Assembly: GCF_040802235.1 (NCBI RefSeq)
Contig: NC_133161.1
Span: 15,455,001-15,519,000 of the forward strand
Length of the DNA: 64,000 nt
Direction: 5' to 3'
Source of the DNA: Manis javanica
Taxonomy: Eukaryota > Chordata > Mammalia > Pholidota > Manidae
Position 1 is the first letter of the stretch. Each line of letters begins with the position of its first letter. The position numbers were made by a program, and so were the translations under genes. The notes beneath the pieces are model-generated. The model did no database searches. It was not told where the DNA came from and saw nothing but the letters and a program-made list of their open reading frames with translations. This document shows, one piece after another, positions 47,650 through 62,020 of the stretch.

Positions 47650-50600
47650 TTTAGTGCGTTTAATTAAGGTATGCCCCCAGGAAGGCTCTATAAAATCCAG
47701 AGACAGAAAGAGAAGAAATACATGGTTATCCCCTCTCTGCGTCCGTTGATGTGGAACCGGAACACTGGAATTTCTGGGATAGATGAAGAGGACATTGGTA
47801 AAGGTCCAATGTCTATAGGCTTTCCCCAAGTGGGACTTCCATGGGCATGTGGTCAGGAGTTTGGGGTGTAGAGGATGCCACATTGGGGACCTCTGGGATG
47901 CTTCTCCTATTCTTTACCCACTGCTTGGTGAGAAAATTTAAAGAAGAAACTATGTTTCTGGACGTGCTTGATCACTTATGAATTCTTGATTATGAAATTT
48001 AACTCTCAACCACATGGGAAGAAACCTAAAAATCACCCTCAGACTTTTGAACTGAGAAAGGCAAGGGCAGAATGACAAAAACACTTGTGATCAGGAGGCC
48101 AGGACCTGAGCCCGAGCCTGCCTTCCTGGCTGGCTGTCTCCACGCTCCCCCATGGCCTCCTGTCATCAAGCCTGACAGACGGAGGGGTGGACTCCCAGGC
48201 CCAGTCTCAGAACGCTCCAGGTGACCGATGTGATTTCTGATTAAGATTGCTACGCATATGTGGAAATAAGAAAAGGAGTGAGGGAGAGGGGGAGAGAGAC
48301 CCCCAACCCGAGAGGAGCCCATGTCCCACAGAGAGGCGGACTTGGCGACGGACAAAGCAGTTAACTGTGAGCAGCTCCACGAAGGGGCCTGGGAGACTCG
48401 AGCACAGAGGGGCAGCTGTGACCCATTCGGCCCAGGCAGTGTTGGCCTTGCGTATTTCAGCATCCTTGATGGGCAAACACCTGGGTTACCTCATGAGTGC
48501 AGCCCTGTTCTTAGAGATTTATGCTGTTTACCCAGCCTGACAGCTGGCTAATTTGTAGGAAAGGTAATGCTTTGGGAACCCACTGTGCAACCCGATACTC
48601 CCCAGGAGGGCTTTAGTCTCCTGTGCCTCTAGTTCTTGCTGAGTTGCTGGCCAGTTTCTCTGCAAACAAAGTGCTTTCCATTCTCCTTTGGGCCCTCTTG
48701 ACCCTCTGGTGTCTGCCATTGGTCATTTTTGAAATCAGCCCCCTCCTGTTTGGAAGACAGGAGGTCCTTGTTACTAATGTGAGGTGACCTCGGCCTGTCT
48801 CTATAAAGTTTTCCCCATCGCATCACTTGACACACATAGTTGTGGAAAATGCCTGGCTCTGCATTTCTCAGGAACACTCTGTGTGTGTGTCCTCCCCAGG
48901 GTCTTCTTGTGTGATTTGTATTCCCTTCCTATGGAGGAGACTCTCAAGATAAAAATCCCAGGGATAAAAATGAAAGCAGAGGGTAAGCACCTTGTTCCAA
49001 GTGCATGAGCTGGAGACAAGTGTAGAGCTAAGGCAGTTGGAGTTTAGATTCTGGAACATTTCATTTCTGTTGAGTCTATGGGTAATATGATACTGTCGGT
49101 CTGAGGAACACACTTTTAAGAACAGGTACTTCAGACATGAAGAAAGAATCTCAGAATCAGTTACCTTCAGAGAAAAAAGGGTCTTAAGAGATTGTTTTAT
49201 TCAGAAGTTTACTATGTTCAGTAGAGCCTTAGGATTCTGAAGAGGTGCTTCAGGACAGATGCTTGGGCAAGGGGAGGTCCCCCACTTGGGTACAAGATAT
49301 AATCAGAGCAGCTTGTTTTTGTCTGTGCTATATATTGGAGTTTTATAGACAATTTTATTTGATGAGATTTTCACTACTTAAAGGTGAAACTACCAATCCA
49401 GTCTGATATTTTCTTTTGAAAATGAAAATGCAGGAACAGAAGCAGAGACTTAAGATCACAGAACTGCAAAATGGACTTATTTAGGATTATCTGTCTTTCT
49501 GATGCATTTTGCTACCTCCCATACTCTATACAATTTAGTTGCACATTTGTGCTGGGTATGACGCTCAGCTCTCAGCTCCAAACCCACACTTCTTACCCTC
49601 ATCCCATGACGCTGTAGTTTGCACACTACAGAGCACATTTCTGATTTACCAGCTGGCTCCAGGTTAGGCTGTCAACAAAGGGCCCCAGAAAGTGCCCCAT
49701 GTGAGAAAGTAAGAGTGACTCAGAGGTTTAAGAGCTTGGGTTGTATCTGAGTCCAACTAGAACTCCCCTTTCCAAGCTTCAGGAACTCTGCTTCTGAAGC
49801 AGTGTCCTAACTTGCACATGAGAGAGCTGATGAAGTTGTGACTTTAATGTAGCTTGTAATCCTGTAATACACCCAGTTCATATTGTGCTTGATTTTCAGT
49901 GATACCAGCACCCGGTGACAAGAGATGAATTTCTTTTAAGGCTGCCACATAAGTTCTCTTTGGTGATTTGTGATAGGAATTTAGACTTGAGCGACAGTTC
50001 TTTTTAAAATTGCTCCATAGTGCTCAGAAGAATCCAGCCCCCACCACAGTCCTCATAGTCACCATCCCTGCCATAATGGTCAAGAACAGCAGCCACCTGG
50101 GCTCTCAAGGTGCTTGCTTCAGTAGGTACTTTATCACAGTCAGCTGCAGGTGTTCGTTGATTGACTCTGATGCCATGGCATTCATTGCATAATTATTAGC
50201 TTCCTCTTTTCCTCTGGCATGGAGCCCATCACTGTGTTCAAAGCCAAGAACACAACCAAACCAATCCTAAATGCCATCTCTGAGGGTCTAATTCCTGATC
50301 TCATACCTGTGATCAATGTCTGTACTAATCAGGGCCAGCAAAGAGATAAACCACACCAATTATTTTAAAAGAGAAGTCATATAAATATTAGTTAACTAAT
50401 AATATATAAAGTTATTAACTAGGAAACTGAAAACAAAACACTAAAGAATCATGGAGCCTCACAGAGCAGCATGAAGAAGGATGGGTTTGGACCTACGAAC
50501 TTAAAAATAGGCATCATGTTACTGTACATTTGTGTATTTAATTGCCCTTGACTTCTAAGCCTATCAAATCTCCTGACACACAGTCTATATTCCTCTGACA

Positions 50601-53600
50601 CTCCCCCCTTACTTCTACAGTGTCAACTTGGCACTGTGCTATAAATACCCCACACAAGTCTATCTTCTGTTAACATAGGTACCTCAATGGTGGCTCTTAT
50701 CTCCACCACATAACCTGATACATGGAACACGTTGGCCAATAAATGTAGAAAATAATGAGCCATGATACTGCTGCACCTGCCTTTGTTAATGGAGTACTCA
50801 GTATAGACCCTGTTCCAGAGAGCATGTTTTGGGAGTCTTTTAGGGTAGTCGACAGCCTTCTGAAAATTTTGGCTGTGTTGTACAGCTTGAAGCTATCCTT
50901 CAATGACTCCCAACTAGATACTTTCTTCTGCCTTCCTAGTGTGATTTCCCCATTGCTGTTCATCATCTAGCAGCTGATTGAAGAAACTAAATAATAATTC
51001 TACATCTGGTCCAGTCCAGCAAGATTGTGTATGATGAGCATCCAGTGCTGAGAACGGGTGTATTCCAAGAGGGTGTAGGTTCTCAGCTGGAGTCCTAAGT
51101 GGATTAAATGAAGCTTTTTAATCCAACAGATAGGATATCTATAGTACACTAGGTTTTAAAGTTCATTGGAGATAGAGAGGACCTGGCTTCATGAATTTTC
51201 AGAATAGGTACTCAAGTGTGAATTAAAATAAAAAATCATAAATGAATTTATTCCATCCTTTGACAGTCATGGGAGGGTTGACTGAAAGTGGAACTTGATA
51301 GAGGAAAGAGGAAGTATAGGTGATGTGTTTTTTTTTTTAGTTGCAGACAACAAAATCCTCTCTGGCTAGTTTAAGCAATAAGAGATTGATTAAGGGGGAG
51401 AGATAGTTTTCACAATTATTGAGAGAGCTGAAAGAATAGATTCTAGGCTGAACTTCTGAGAATGACTCTTAAAAATACACTGCAAAGCTGGGTCACTATA
51501 GCAGTTTGTTTTTTTGCCACTGCTTTTGCCACAGTCAAAAAACTGAGATTCAAGAAGCTTTTACCACAATGACTGGCTCTAGAGCCATGCCATGTCTGTC
51601 GGGAGCAGGAGGAAGGGCTTCAGGAGCCCTGGCTGAGTCACGAGGTAGTGATCACGGAGCTGCTGTCCGCAGAACCCACGGCCAGAGTCCTCATCCACGC
51701 ACCAGATCCTGCACCCGTGGTTGTCCCCTCATGGCTTTCTTCCCAAAGCCTCTGATGTGTGCATCTGACTGGCACTTTCCCAAATCACTTGCAGAACAGC
51801 TGTAAGATAAGCTTGGAAGTAGAGTTTTCTTTATAAAATTAGTTTTATGTTTTTTTTTTTTTTACTGCTTGTTCCTTTTCCTGTTTGGCATGCTGGAATA
51901 AGGTTGGGGTGGATGGGATAGATATATATCTATACATGATATAGACTTGAAGATGAAGAAGTCAGATGCTTCTTTAAAAAAGTATCTCTTTGGAGACATA
52001 AGGGTGCAGTGACGGCATCAGGAGGGCTCTGGGCTTTAGCACAGTGGGTGAGGGACGGGGAGGTGTAAGGGAGAAAAAGGGATTGGGACTGAAATATCTG
52101 CCTTGAAACCTCCAGGTGTGCTTTGTAACAATATAATAGTATGGATAACATGTACCATGGTATAATATTATTTTGTAAGTTTTATTATGCTCAATATTTT
52201 TAAAATTTGATTCCTCACAATCTTGTGAGTACAGAATCATTGCATTAGTTTTAATATCAACTAATTCCCTCGCGCCCTGATTTATCTGTTTCAGCATTTG
52301 TTTTATAGTGAGTTATTTTGAAGTGGAGTGTGAGTCTATTTAAAATTTTATTTAAAAATATAGAATTTTTCTAGCCTTTTCTGTACCTTCTTTTGTCTCC
52401 CCCGGACCAGATGTTGAAAATCTCTCCTGCATTAGTAGCTTCTATTTTTCATTAAATATGAGGGAGGGATGGTGGAGTGTTTTTCTTTTTTTTTTTATAA
52501 CGCAAATTAAATTGCAACAGTATTTCAAAAGGGAGTATTTAAACTGAATTTGAAAGCTGAGATAGAGTGTGGCACAGGAAGTGTGGAGATGCCAGGTAAG
52601 CATCAGGTCAAAAGTGCGAATGGGTGGAATAAACCACCCAGACAAAATGTTAAACCAGGCAAAGATTATCTCCGAGCATCTTCCATTTCTTGTTTTAGTA
52701 GGTATCCCACTGCTTAGCTTCTGTTTCATTTACTGCGCTGTCTGTCATTGGAAGCAAAGTAAGTAAAGAACCTCAAATAAAACTGTCCTAAGAAATGTCC
52801 GCTGCAGAGATTCCCCAAAGGGAAATGGGTGGATTCATTTGGCTGCCTCTTTGCTGCACACCCTCATGTTTATATGTATATTCATTTTCACTGGAGAATG
52901 ATTACAACTGTATAATTTAAAAACTGGCTTTGAAACTATTGGCACCAAAAATAGACAATAATTAATATACTGTCCTTCAAATCAGAAGACATCACACTGC
53001 TTCCATGCTGACAATGTCTGGTCGGTTTCATAGATTTCACAGAGCTTCAGAATTGCCACCTGTTATCTTAAAACCAGGTCCATCTACCTTTGTATGACAT
53101 GGCCAATCAATGATATAAGCTAATTTTCTCAGGCATTCCAAACACCCATTTCCCAGAGAAATTGTATCTAATTCTCACTCTTTACTCTGCTTTAGGATCC
53201 GTTTCAGTGTCTATTTTGGAATCATCCTCTTACTTTCTCTTTCAGTCCCAGCTTCATATGGACATTTGAATGTCAACCCCTTAGGTCTGCAGGCAGCTTA
53301 ATTTCCATTTGTTCTTGTCAGTTGGCAAAATTCTAATCTCAGACAAATAAGGGTAATTCAGGAAATTAAGGGTTAGCCAATTGAGCAAAACCTTTATGCT
53401 CATCCTAATCTTTACAATCCCTAAAATAGTGTCTAAGTTTCAGGGAACTTACTGAATGCCAATGTGCATGTGGAGCAAGATGGAGAGATGAGTTTGGGTC
53501 AGGAGCATCTTATTCTTGGTCGTACTGTTTGCTGCAAAGATTTTAAGTCTTACCTGTCTTAGGGTATAGACTGTGATCATGACCACATCTCCCCAGGAGT

Positions 53601-54345
53601 TCCTATTGTGATATCTTTAACAAAAATTTCCCTTACCAAGCTCTGAACCCCAAAACTCCACAACCCCAAAACCAACAGCTTTGCATAACATCCCATGAAA
53701 AGGAAATACAGCAGATGGTTAACCCTGCTAGTGGTTTCAATAGGTTTTCGTTAGCTGATTTGAGACTCTAATTACCAGTGATAGGATATATGAGTGTACA
53801 TAAGTATGTATGTGTTTCTATGAAGTAATAATGTGAAATAGAAGATAAATTCTGCACTGATTTTTTTTTTCCTACTGGTAAATCCACTCTTCCTATATCC
53901 CTTCTTCCTTTCAGCAGCTAGACAATCCTGAGAGCGTGGTTATGGCAGATCACAGGAAGAGAGAATGAAATTTATGACTTTTGAGTAGCAATCAATTTTG
54001 GTGCCTCCAAAGCCATGGGGGACTCAGGGCATGAAAGGTATAACAATAAACCATGAATTGGCTCAGTAGGAGATAGTTCTTCCTCCCCTGGGACCAAAGA
54101 TTTTACAGGCTGTAAGAAAAGCAAGTCAGAGGGAGCAGAATTGCTAAAACGTAGGGGTGTTCCTCAATAGAGAGCTTGTAACTCTTCCCTTCCTAATCCT
54201 AGATAGTTTAGAGATTCCACGAACAGATGAAGCTGTATGTCACTTCCAAAGAATACAGCGAATCTTGTAGTGTCCTTTCATTCCAGCTCCTGGAATTTTT
54301 CTGGAACAAGAGCAGGGTAGAAACTGCGGTGGGGGTCAGGGGTTA
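47650..54345. other. Putative intron; no gene recognised
   Basis: About 6.7 kb with no supported exon. A stretch at about 50300-51780 has the texture of an old interspersed repeat (for example 'gttgcagacaacaaaatcct' at about 51341), but I cannot name it. Homopolymer T runs occur at about 51330 and 51850. The isolated donor-like ccag/gtaagc at about 52592 has no supporting exon. Confidence 0.35.
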
Positions 54346-54354
54346 TGCAGAGGA

Positions 54355-54500
54355 GTTGAAGACCTGCTCTGGCCCTGGCTCCGCCCCTCATCAGTGACTT
54401 TGGGCAAATTACTAAGCATCCCTTTCTGTTGGGCAGTGGTGTTGGTATTATCAGATGACATAGTGTATCTTAAAGCATACTGTGAACTCTCATCTGAAAA
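54355..54500 (+). repeat. MIR-like SINE fragment
   Basis: 'agtgactttgggcaaattac' followed by 'taagcatccctttctg' is the sense MIR core, and the rest is eroded. Confidence 0.55.
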
Positions 54501-54552
54501 TTACAAGCCATATTACACACAGAAAATACCAAACTGGATGACCCACATTAAA

Positions 54553-54600
54553 TGTATGTATGTGTGTGTGTGTGTATATATATATATACATGTATGCATG
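54553..54600. repeat. (TG)n(TA)n microsatellite
   Basis: A compound dinucleotide tract: about eight TG units followed by about six TA units. Confidence 0.93.
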
Positions 54601-54684
54601 CATTTGGATAAGAGAAACTTTCAATAGAAGTAGAACTACACATGATAGAAATACCATTGGCTTAGGTGTCTTGATATATGGGTT

Positions 54685-54810
54685 CTGATTCCAGCCTCAG
54701 CACAAGCCATGTGTATGATTGTATGATTTCGAGCAAGGCATTTCATCTCATCTCTCTTAGCCTCTTACTTCTGAAAAATAAAATGGGTAGACCAGATGGT
54801 CTCAGTAATC
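54685..54810 (+). repeat. MIR SINE fragment
   Basis: 'tttcgagcaaggcatttcat', 'ctcttagcctcttacttctg' and 'aaaataaaatgggtagacca' follow the sense MIR core. Confidence 0.6.
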
Positions 54811-55435
54811 TGTTTCATCTGTGCATCACCATGATTTTGACTATTTATACTTATGTGTTTAGTCTGAGTTCTTAACCAGGCAAGAATTAATTTTAATTCG
54901 TTGGTTTGGTCAGAAATAAAAATGAGAATAAATGGGTTGTTGGAAAGAAAAATTCAGTATGAATAAGTCAGCCCTCTATCCAGTTAGAGGCATTCTCAAA
55001 AACATTTAAGTGGCCTTTCCATTCACAAGTTTATGTAGTGACTTATTTTAACAAACATGCATTGAGTGATTTCCAGGTATCAGTTCGGGGATCCAGGTCC
55101 CTTCCCTGTCCTGCCCTAAGAAGGAACGTAACATTGACAGGAGTTAAGTAGCTTTCACATGCTGAACCTCAGTGGATCCAGCAGGATGTGGTAATCACGA
55201 GTTGGGACAGGGGTAGCAATGAACCTTCACGGAGGCTGAGACTATCCATTAGGAAAATGAAATGTCAATACCCACCAAAGCCCAAATTAAAAATTTTATA
55301 TTCGGAGTAACTGCCATGTACACCATTGATATCTGGATTGAATTTTAGCTGTTCGCCTGAGCATTGACTAGGTGTGGCATGGATGGCAAATTAGTATCAT
55401 AGATCGAGTGGTACTAGTTGATGGTATACATCAAA
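54811..55435. other. Putative intron; no gene recognised
   Basis: AT-rich sequence. A segment near 55035-55110 ('aacaaacatgcattgagtga') hints at an old repeat that I cannot assign. Confidence 0.35.
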
Positions 55436-55439
55436 CACC

Positions 55440-55565
55440 AAACCTGTTATTTTCCTATGAGGAATCTGAGGCCTTGGAAAGTGAAGTGACTTTCCAAGAA
55501 TGTGTACCCATAAGTGACAAAGCCAGAACTAATGGCCTATATTTCTGTTCCTAGTGCTGGGACTT
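55440..55565 (-). repeat. MIR-like SINE fragment
   Basis: 'tatgaggaatctgaggcctt', 'gaagtgactttccaagaatg' and 'gtgacaaagccagaactaat' form an antisense MIR core. Confidence 0.6.
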
Positions 55566-55569
55566 TTCC

Positions 55570-58500
55570 CACCATATTTAGCCCTACTACCCAAACAACA
55601 GCTTATTATCATGACCTCTTAACACAAATGTGATCATCCTAAAACACAAGTCAGATTTCATTTTGAGGATATATTTAGATACCTGGACATCTCAGGAGTT
55701 CTCATATTTAGTGATGGAAAGTGAAGAGAAGTAGATATTAGTAAGGAGGTTAATAAATTCAGCATATATTTCCAAATATGCTGGAAGATGAAAACTCAGC
55801 TCTTTTTGTTATCTTTGGTACAGGTTTTTCTGTTTCTATTTAAAAAAATTTGTGTGACCATTGGTTTTGGCATTTTTTCAAGGGTTTCTTTCATTTTCCA
55901 GGAGACCTCATTTATTCCTCGCTCTCCCTCCTCCCAGGGTTTGGAAACTCAGCCAGGGCATCTGATTTATATCATTAGCCTTTCGTGAGTATGATGGCCT
56001 CTCGCTCCAGCATGAACTGAGGTGAATTTGAGGAGAAACACTTTTCCTTTATCCCCCTCCTTATGCTCCCTCCCAATTCTAGTTCCCATTTGTTACCCAA
56101 TTTACCAGGGAAATCAGTGACTCTACAATCTGATGTGATCTCACCCTGTCAGAGCTTTCAGCCAGAAAGACTTAGAGCCCATCAATTTTATAATAATGGG
56201 TGTATAATGACGGTCCCTTTGGTATTGCTCTCACCCAAATCCGCATTTAGAGACGGCGACTGGAGGGACAAAGGCTAGTGTTTCAGGAAGGGCAGATGTA
56301 GGCTAGATCAGCCATGGAAATCAGCATCGGCTCACATATCCAGGACCTAATGAGAACCTGGCAGCAGCCCAAAAGAAACTGAATCCACTGCCTCTGCATT
56401 CTAGTCCCGACTTCAGGGCTTTTCATGAGACTGTAGAATTCTAAGGGGAGGAGGTAAGCAAACAGCACAGGGAAGGGATAAGAGTATTTGCTACAGGTCA
56501 GTCTCTGCCTTTCTAGTACAGTGATGCCTATGGATAGAGCTTCTGATTGGTTCTTCTATAAGGGGTTCTTCCACATTCATCTCTCTCTGCATCCCGTTTT
56601 GTGACTTTTGGAGATGTTCAAAGGAAAGCTCTTGAAGAAAGGTTGCACACTTGAAGCCCATGAGGTTTCCATTTGATGATTCGAGCTCCTGTAAATTTGC
56701 CAGTTTTGCTATTAGCCTCATTCTTATGTTCTCCCGATCACAGTATATCACCTCTTAAAAACTGGACGGTGTTAAGTATGTAGTCAGAAAAGTATCACTA
56801 GAGATGAAAAAAAGAAAAGGAAAATACAAACAGATATTTAGGACTAATGCCAAATTTTCTGGCAAAATAGTTTTTAGAATTCCATTTGAAAGGAACTGCC
56901 ATGTGTCAGTGAGGAAGTAGGGAGACTTTGTTTCCTGCAAATACAGTTCTTGTCGAGCTGAATGGTGTAGGTGATGTCCTATTGGTGGAAGAGAAATGGA
57001 CTGATAGGTGGTAGAAACACTTTCTTACCCCCACATTTTTTATCTGAATACATGTAGTGTTTTGTCTGATTCACATAAAATGAAAACTTTTTGGAGTATT
57101 GATCTCAGAGATTACAAAAACAAAACAAAACAGATTTTTGGTTCGAGGATTAATAAATTAGGAAATGTTTACATCGCATGGGAGCAGATACAGTGAATAC
57201 AGTAGAATGATTGGACTCTATCTAGTTTTGAGATTGATCTGAATTGAATGCTCATGTCCCCCCACCCCATCTAACATTCTTATGTTGAGAGGAAATACTC
57301 TCGTTTGCCAGCCTCTGTGCTGTTATCAAGTTGGTTGATTGGGAGGACGCCGGCCAGTTGGATGTGGGTCACCTTCTTATGTTGATTTTGGGCACAACGA
57401 ATTTGCCCACCTGAGGTTGTTGGAATAAAGATTGACTACATGTGTGACTCAAAGACTATACATCTGCTACAACTTGCTTTCTGACCTGTAAAAACATTCT
57501 CTCTGGATGAAGGGGGGATTTTATGGGAGTTTTCAGTTCCCAACTCTGAGCTGTGCCACCACGATGCCTCTGGAATGGCGACCCCAGAGGCGCCTCCTTC
57601 CGCTTCTCCGTCAGGTTGTGCTCTTGTTTGGAGAAGGTGTAGTAAGAGTGACGTGTGCTCCGTTTTGAAACACGGTTACCCGCTACGTAACTCAGTTTGG
57701 GGAAATACTCAGCGCTGCCTTTCATCTTGAGGGCGTTTCTTTCTGAGCCCCCGCGACGTGCCCTCCTCCCTAGTTCCCTCCTCCGCTCATCTCTTTCCTG
57801 GCGCACCTCCTCTTTTGCTCTCCCTGTTTCTTGGCTTGCTTTTCGGCCAATAGGGCTTTCTTCTTCATCTCCTGCTTATTGATGAATGAGTTTCATTCAT
57901 CTTTCTCTCTCCTTTTTTTGTGGGTGGGGGTGGTGGTGGTCTGTGAATAGCTATAGACTTTGCCTGCTCCCATTTTTCCACTTGGCTATTCAGTTCCATG
58001 GAGACAGAAAATGGAGGGGAGCAGCAGGGTGGGAGGCACCAGGGTCAGAGGTCAAGAGTGGCCACCTTTTAAATTAAAGCTTCTCATTTCCACTGGGGAT
58101 AACATATTGTTACTCAAAGTAACGGTGCAAGCACTTGGCTGTCAGAAGGCTCAAAGCAGAGGGAGGGAGGAGAAAAGAGGTAAAGATCAGAGGGAAGGGG
58201 AGGAATACAAACCTTGGGGTCAGTTAACATTATCTGCAGTGCTTTTTAAGATAGCGCTGGGTGACTGTATGAGAGCCATTATGCTTTGTACCACTTTGCT
58301 TATCTTTCCAAGGGTTGGTCCTGGGACATACTGTGCAGTCTATATACAGAAGATTATAGCTTTCCTACCTTATAATACCACTTAATTTAAGACTATTTAA
58401 TTAGGTAGGTAGCAAACTATTCTGCAACATCAAAGCTTTCTTTGGGTTATTTGATGTGTCAAATGAATTGTCACTTTGTACTGACAGCAAGACCAGCAGC

Positions 58501-59110
58501 ACTCAAGAGGCCATTTGTCCTCTATTCACCATTAGATACACACTTGAGTTCATCTGTTTGAAGGCCTCAGTGACTGTCTCATGGCTCGTCTGCAAGAAAT
58601 TCTGTAGAAGGAGGTCAGTGCGTGGGCTTTGCTTGTTTTTCACTCACATGTGCTGTCTTAACACCCTAGATACCATGTTGATGAGGAAAGGATTCACATC
58701 AAAATCACATTGCAGTTTGCCCACTGAATTTTTAAGGGCTTGGTCTCCTTTCTGTTTGTCTTCATTCATGTAGCCAGACCTTAGCAGTGTTCGGTAATTG
58801 TGTGTGGAAAGAATGAATGAGAAACAAAGGGGATTTAAGATTTTTCAGACGTCTTAAGCACTTTCTATATGCTAGGCTATTACTTGCTTTCTATCAAATG
58901 ATCCTAATACAAATCGAGAGTCACACCAGGAGAATTTTTCATGCGATTAGGCTCTAGTTCTGTCTGGGGAAAGGTTTTCATTCTAATAATACAACAATAA
59001 TCCATTAACAATACAACACAATAATACAATTAATAATAGTCTGATGGAATCCTCAAAATATAATGATTCAACCTAAATCTACAATAAAATCAAAGGACCT
59101 TCCACAGAAC
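55570..59110. other. Putative intron; no gene recognised
   Basis: Contains a mildly GC-rich pyrimidine stretch at about 57570-57800 and an (ACAATA)-rich low-complexity patch at 58981-59042. No exon, RNA gene or young transposon is supported. Confidence 0.4.
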
Positions 59111-59115
59111 AGTCA

Positions 59116-59210
59116 TTTTAAAGTCTGGTAACGCCTCAGAATCACTTGGGAAACTTAACTGTCTTTCCTGGGTTGGTGAGTCTGATGTATAACCTGTTTT
59201 GTAAACTATC
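59116..59210. mobile_element. MER5A-like fragment (weak)
   Basis: 'gcctcagaatcacttgggaa' and 'gttggtgagtctgatgtat' suggest a truncated MER5A. Support is limited. Confidence 0.35.
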
Positions 59211-60105
59211 CTAGTGCAGAGAAAACAAAGAGGGAAAAGGTCTTACAAACCAGCTCTCCAAGTCTGCAATATTTAGTAAAATTCTGAGCCATATACTACA
59301 AAATCCCATTACAACACAAAAGTACAAAGAGAGGGTTATGAAACCAAGCTATTTCCATGTTTCCTGCAGCTGGCCCATAGAAACAGTGCCTTATTGATAT
59401 GATTACAATAAATACTATACAATGAATAAACATTAACATCAAGTGCTTCTCTTTGAGGCCATATAAGTAGTAGCTATTGTTTCATGAGGGAATTAAATTG
59501 TATACAGTTTACATTGAGATAGGGGAGAGCAGAGCTGGACTGAACACTTTTTGAAATATTTTGAGATATTTCTGTAACTGTGTCCTACCATTAAATGGCA
59601 CAAGTTGTGTATTTCAGCCACCTACCAAGATAATAAAATGAGATGATTCAAATGGAAATGCTTGAAAATTGCAAAAGCACCAAATAAGTGTAATCTGGAG
59701 TCCATTCCTGCATTCTTTTTAACAAAATTTCATTTCAATAACAGCAACAATATTGGATATCTCCTAAAATTCTTTATCAAAAATATTAATCTGGAGAACA
59801 TACCCAGAAGTGATTTGTGGGAGAGGATGCTGATGGTCCAGAAACTTCTTGTGATATTTGTCATTGGTTGGTGGTAAATTCAACTCTTTGCATCCATTTC
59901 TGATTTCTATTCTTCTGTGCATTACCTCAGCTATTCCTCTGAATTTTTTTCACTGAATTTCACCTGATTGCTAGACTGTTTATTTTCCTTTCAAAAACAA
60001 CCAGATTCTTCCTTTTACCAGCATTTAAGTGTTGTGTTATGATGTCCACAACATTCAAGCTATTTGGTAACTAAGAACCAACAGATACGGTATGTTGCCC
60101 TGTCT
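59211..60105. other. Putative intron; no gene or repeat recognised
   Basis: AT-rich sequence with no supported feature. Confidence 0.4.
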
Positions 60106-60109
60106 CTGT

Positions 60110-60285
60110 TTCTTAGCAGCTGTGTCAATTTATGACATTTAGCTTCTCTGAGGATTGGGTTTCACCTCCAGAAGATGGGGGTAATACAGATTGCTCTGTT
60201 TGCTTTATGATGGGTTCAAACAAGAAAAGATGCACAACATTCTTTGTAAACTACAAATTACTGAACAAATTCAGAGACTGATTAG
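60110..60285 (+). repeat. MIR-like SINE fragment
   Basis: 'agcagctgtgtcaatttatg', 'tagcttctctgaggattggg' and 'cagaagatgggggtaataca' resemble the sense MIR core. Confidence 0.6.
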
Positions 60286-61715
60286 GTTGTAGTTCCTTCT
60301 TTCTTATATTGACTTTGGTTAAATCTCTGCATGATTTTTATTTTACACAAAAATCATTTCTCTAATATGTATTTCTAAAAAGAATGCATTTAAGATGTAT
60401 TATTTGAAAAACCAAGCAAAAAAAAAATAATAAGTTACTAGATCTCTTAAGGGACATATATGAATATGGTGATTCTTACCCTGGAGTTTTGACAATCAGA
60501 AGTAGAGAGTTTTGGAGTTAACCTCTGCTTTGAGAGGTCCTGATTGTCAAATGCTAAGATATGTTTTTTAATTATGACAGTAATTTTAAAAGCAGAACAG
60601 GACAAAACATATTGCTATTGCATTCAAAGAACAAGAAAATGGTTTGCATGTTTTCGTCTGTTTGTTTGTTTTAATCTGAGTTGTGCTTATTTTATTCTGC
60701 ATCTGTCAGGGAGTTCCTGGTCGTTTTCCATGCGAATCCAAAATGTAGCCATCTGTTACAGATGGTGTTCCATACCAAGTAGGCTTGCTATACGTTTCTA
60801 TTGACTTCATATACATAATTAGCCTCTCTTGGCATCATACAGGAAACCCGGGGAGCCTTCTATTTGTCGTTCACCTATCTGAGTTGACCAATGTGCTTGC
60901 TAGTCCTCTGTCTTTTTAAAGATCCAGTCCAATCATTAAGTGAGCTGGTTTCCCTCCAGCACTAGCACAGCTCACACTGCCACCTCTCTCCTCGTGGAAA
61001 TGCGGACAATTCCAGTGAAGGTCCTGTGAATGGCTGGCTCCATGCCCACCTGCAGTGGCCTCTCTTCACCCACAGAGCCTCATGTGGCTTGGGCTCTCCC
61101 TCTTGCTTTCTTTCCCATGGCAGCCAAAATGCAGACTGCTTGAGTTCCACACATCAGTGTCATCCCAAGTTACCAGGGTTCATTTCTCTCTGACACACTT
61201 GCACGTCCTCAGGATATTGTTAGGAAACTCTAGTTATATGAGGATGTTGATTGCCAGTGCCACATTTTTAGCAAATATAGCACAATTCCCTTTGTACATT
61301 TTCTCTCCAGAGTCTGGTCTTGATATCCTCAAAGAACCTGTTTGCACAACATTCAAAATGGAAATGAGGGAGAATTCCACTTAGGGCACAAGTAGAAGAA
61401 TTAAATTATAAAGGAGCTAATCCCTAATAGCAGGAATAGGTTAGAGAAACTTGGTGCTATATTCAGAATAGGATTTTGAAAATGGACCCTTCAGCTGGGC
61501 AAAGTGGTGCTCAGCAGTTGGAGTTCTGATCCTTTGGGGTTGAAGCAGGATGAATTCAAAAAGCCAAAATATTATGAAGATAATTTGAGACATGAGATCT
61601 GCTTTCATGCTCTTACTGCAGCCCCCTTCTCCAAACCACCTCTGGCCTTCCCGGTACCCACCGTGCTGAGCAGGCCTGCCAGGCTCAAGCACCCCTTTGT
61701 CTCTGCTGTTAGATC
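60286..61715. other. Putative intron; no gene recognised
   Basis: No supported exon or transposon. The ORFs at 61055-61384 and 61504-61773 are unremarkable. Confidence 0.4.
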
Positions 61716-61719
61716 AGGT

Positions 61720-62020
61720 AATGCTGACAACTGCACATCCCTTCCAGGGGCCACCAGGCTTTACTATCTCTGAAACACCTTCCCTAAGTCACCCCTGACT
61801 CCCGAGGAAGACTAAGGTCTGTGCTCTTTCTCCGTCACCATCATGCCCCAATACCTTCTCTATTAATGTTGGCTTATTTGTTGGTTTCCTCTGCAGGTTG
61901 TGACTATCTTGAGGGCAGGTACCATGCTGTGTTTTGCTCTGTGTCTCTGGTCTCTAGCACAGTGGCTGCCCCCTGTGAAGTCCTTGATCAATATTCATGA
62001 GAATGAATGCATGAAGGAAT
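61720..62020 (+). repeat. L2 LINE fragment
   Basis: 'ctctgaaacaccttccctaa', 'gactatcttgagggcaggta', 'gtctctagcacagtggctgc' and 'gagaatgaatgcatgaagga' follow the L2 3' end. Confidence 0.65.

Noticed and set aside
52560..52770. Possible exon ending at the ccag/gtaagc donor near 52592
   Set aside because: There is no convincing acceptor with pyrimidine tract upstream and no conserved reading frame, so a single donor-like word is not enough.
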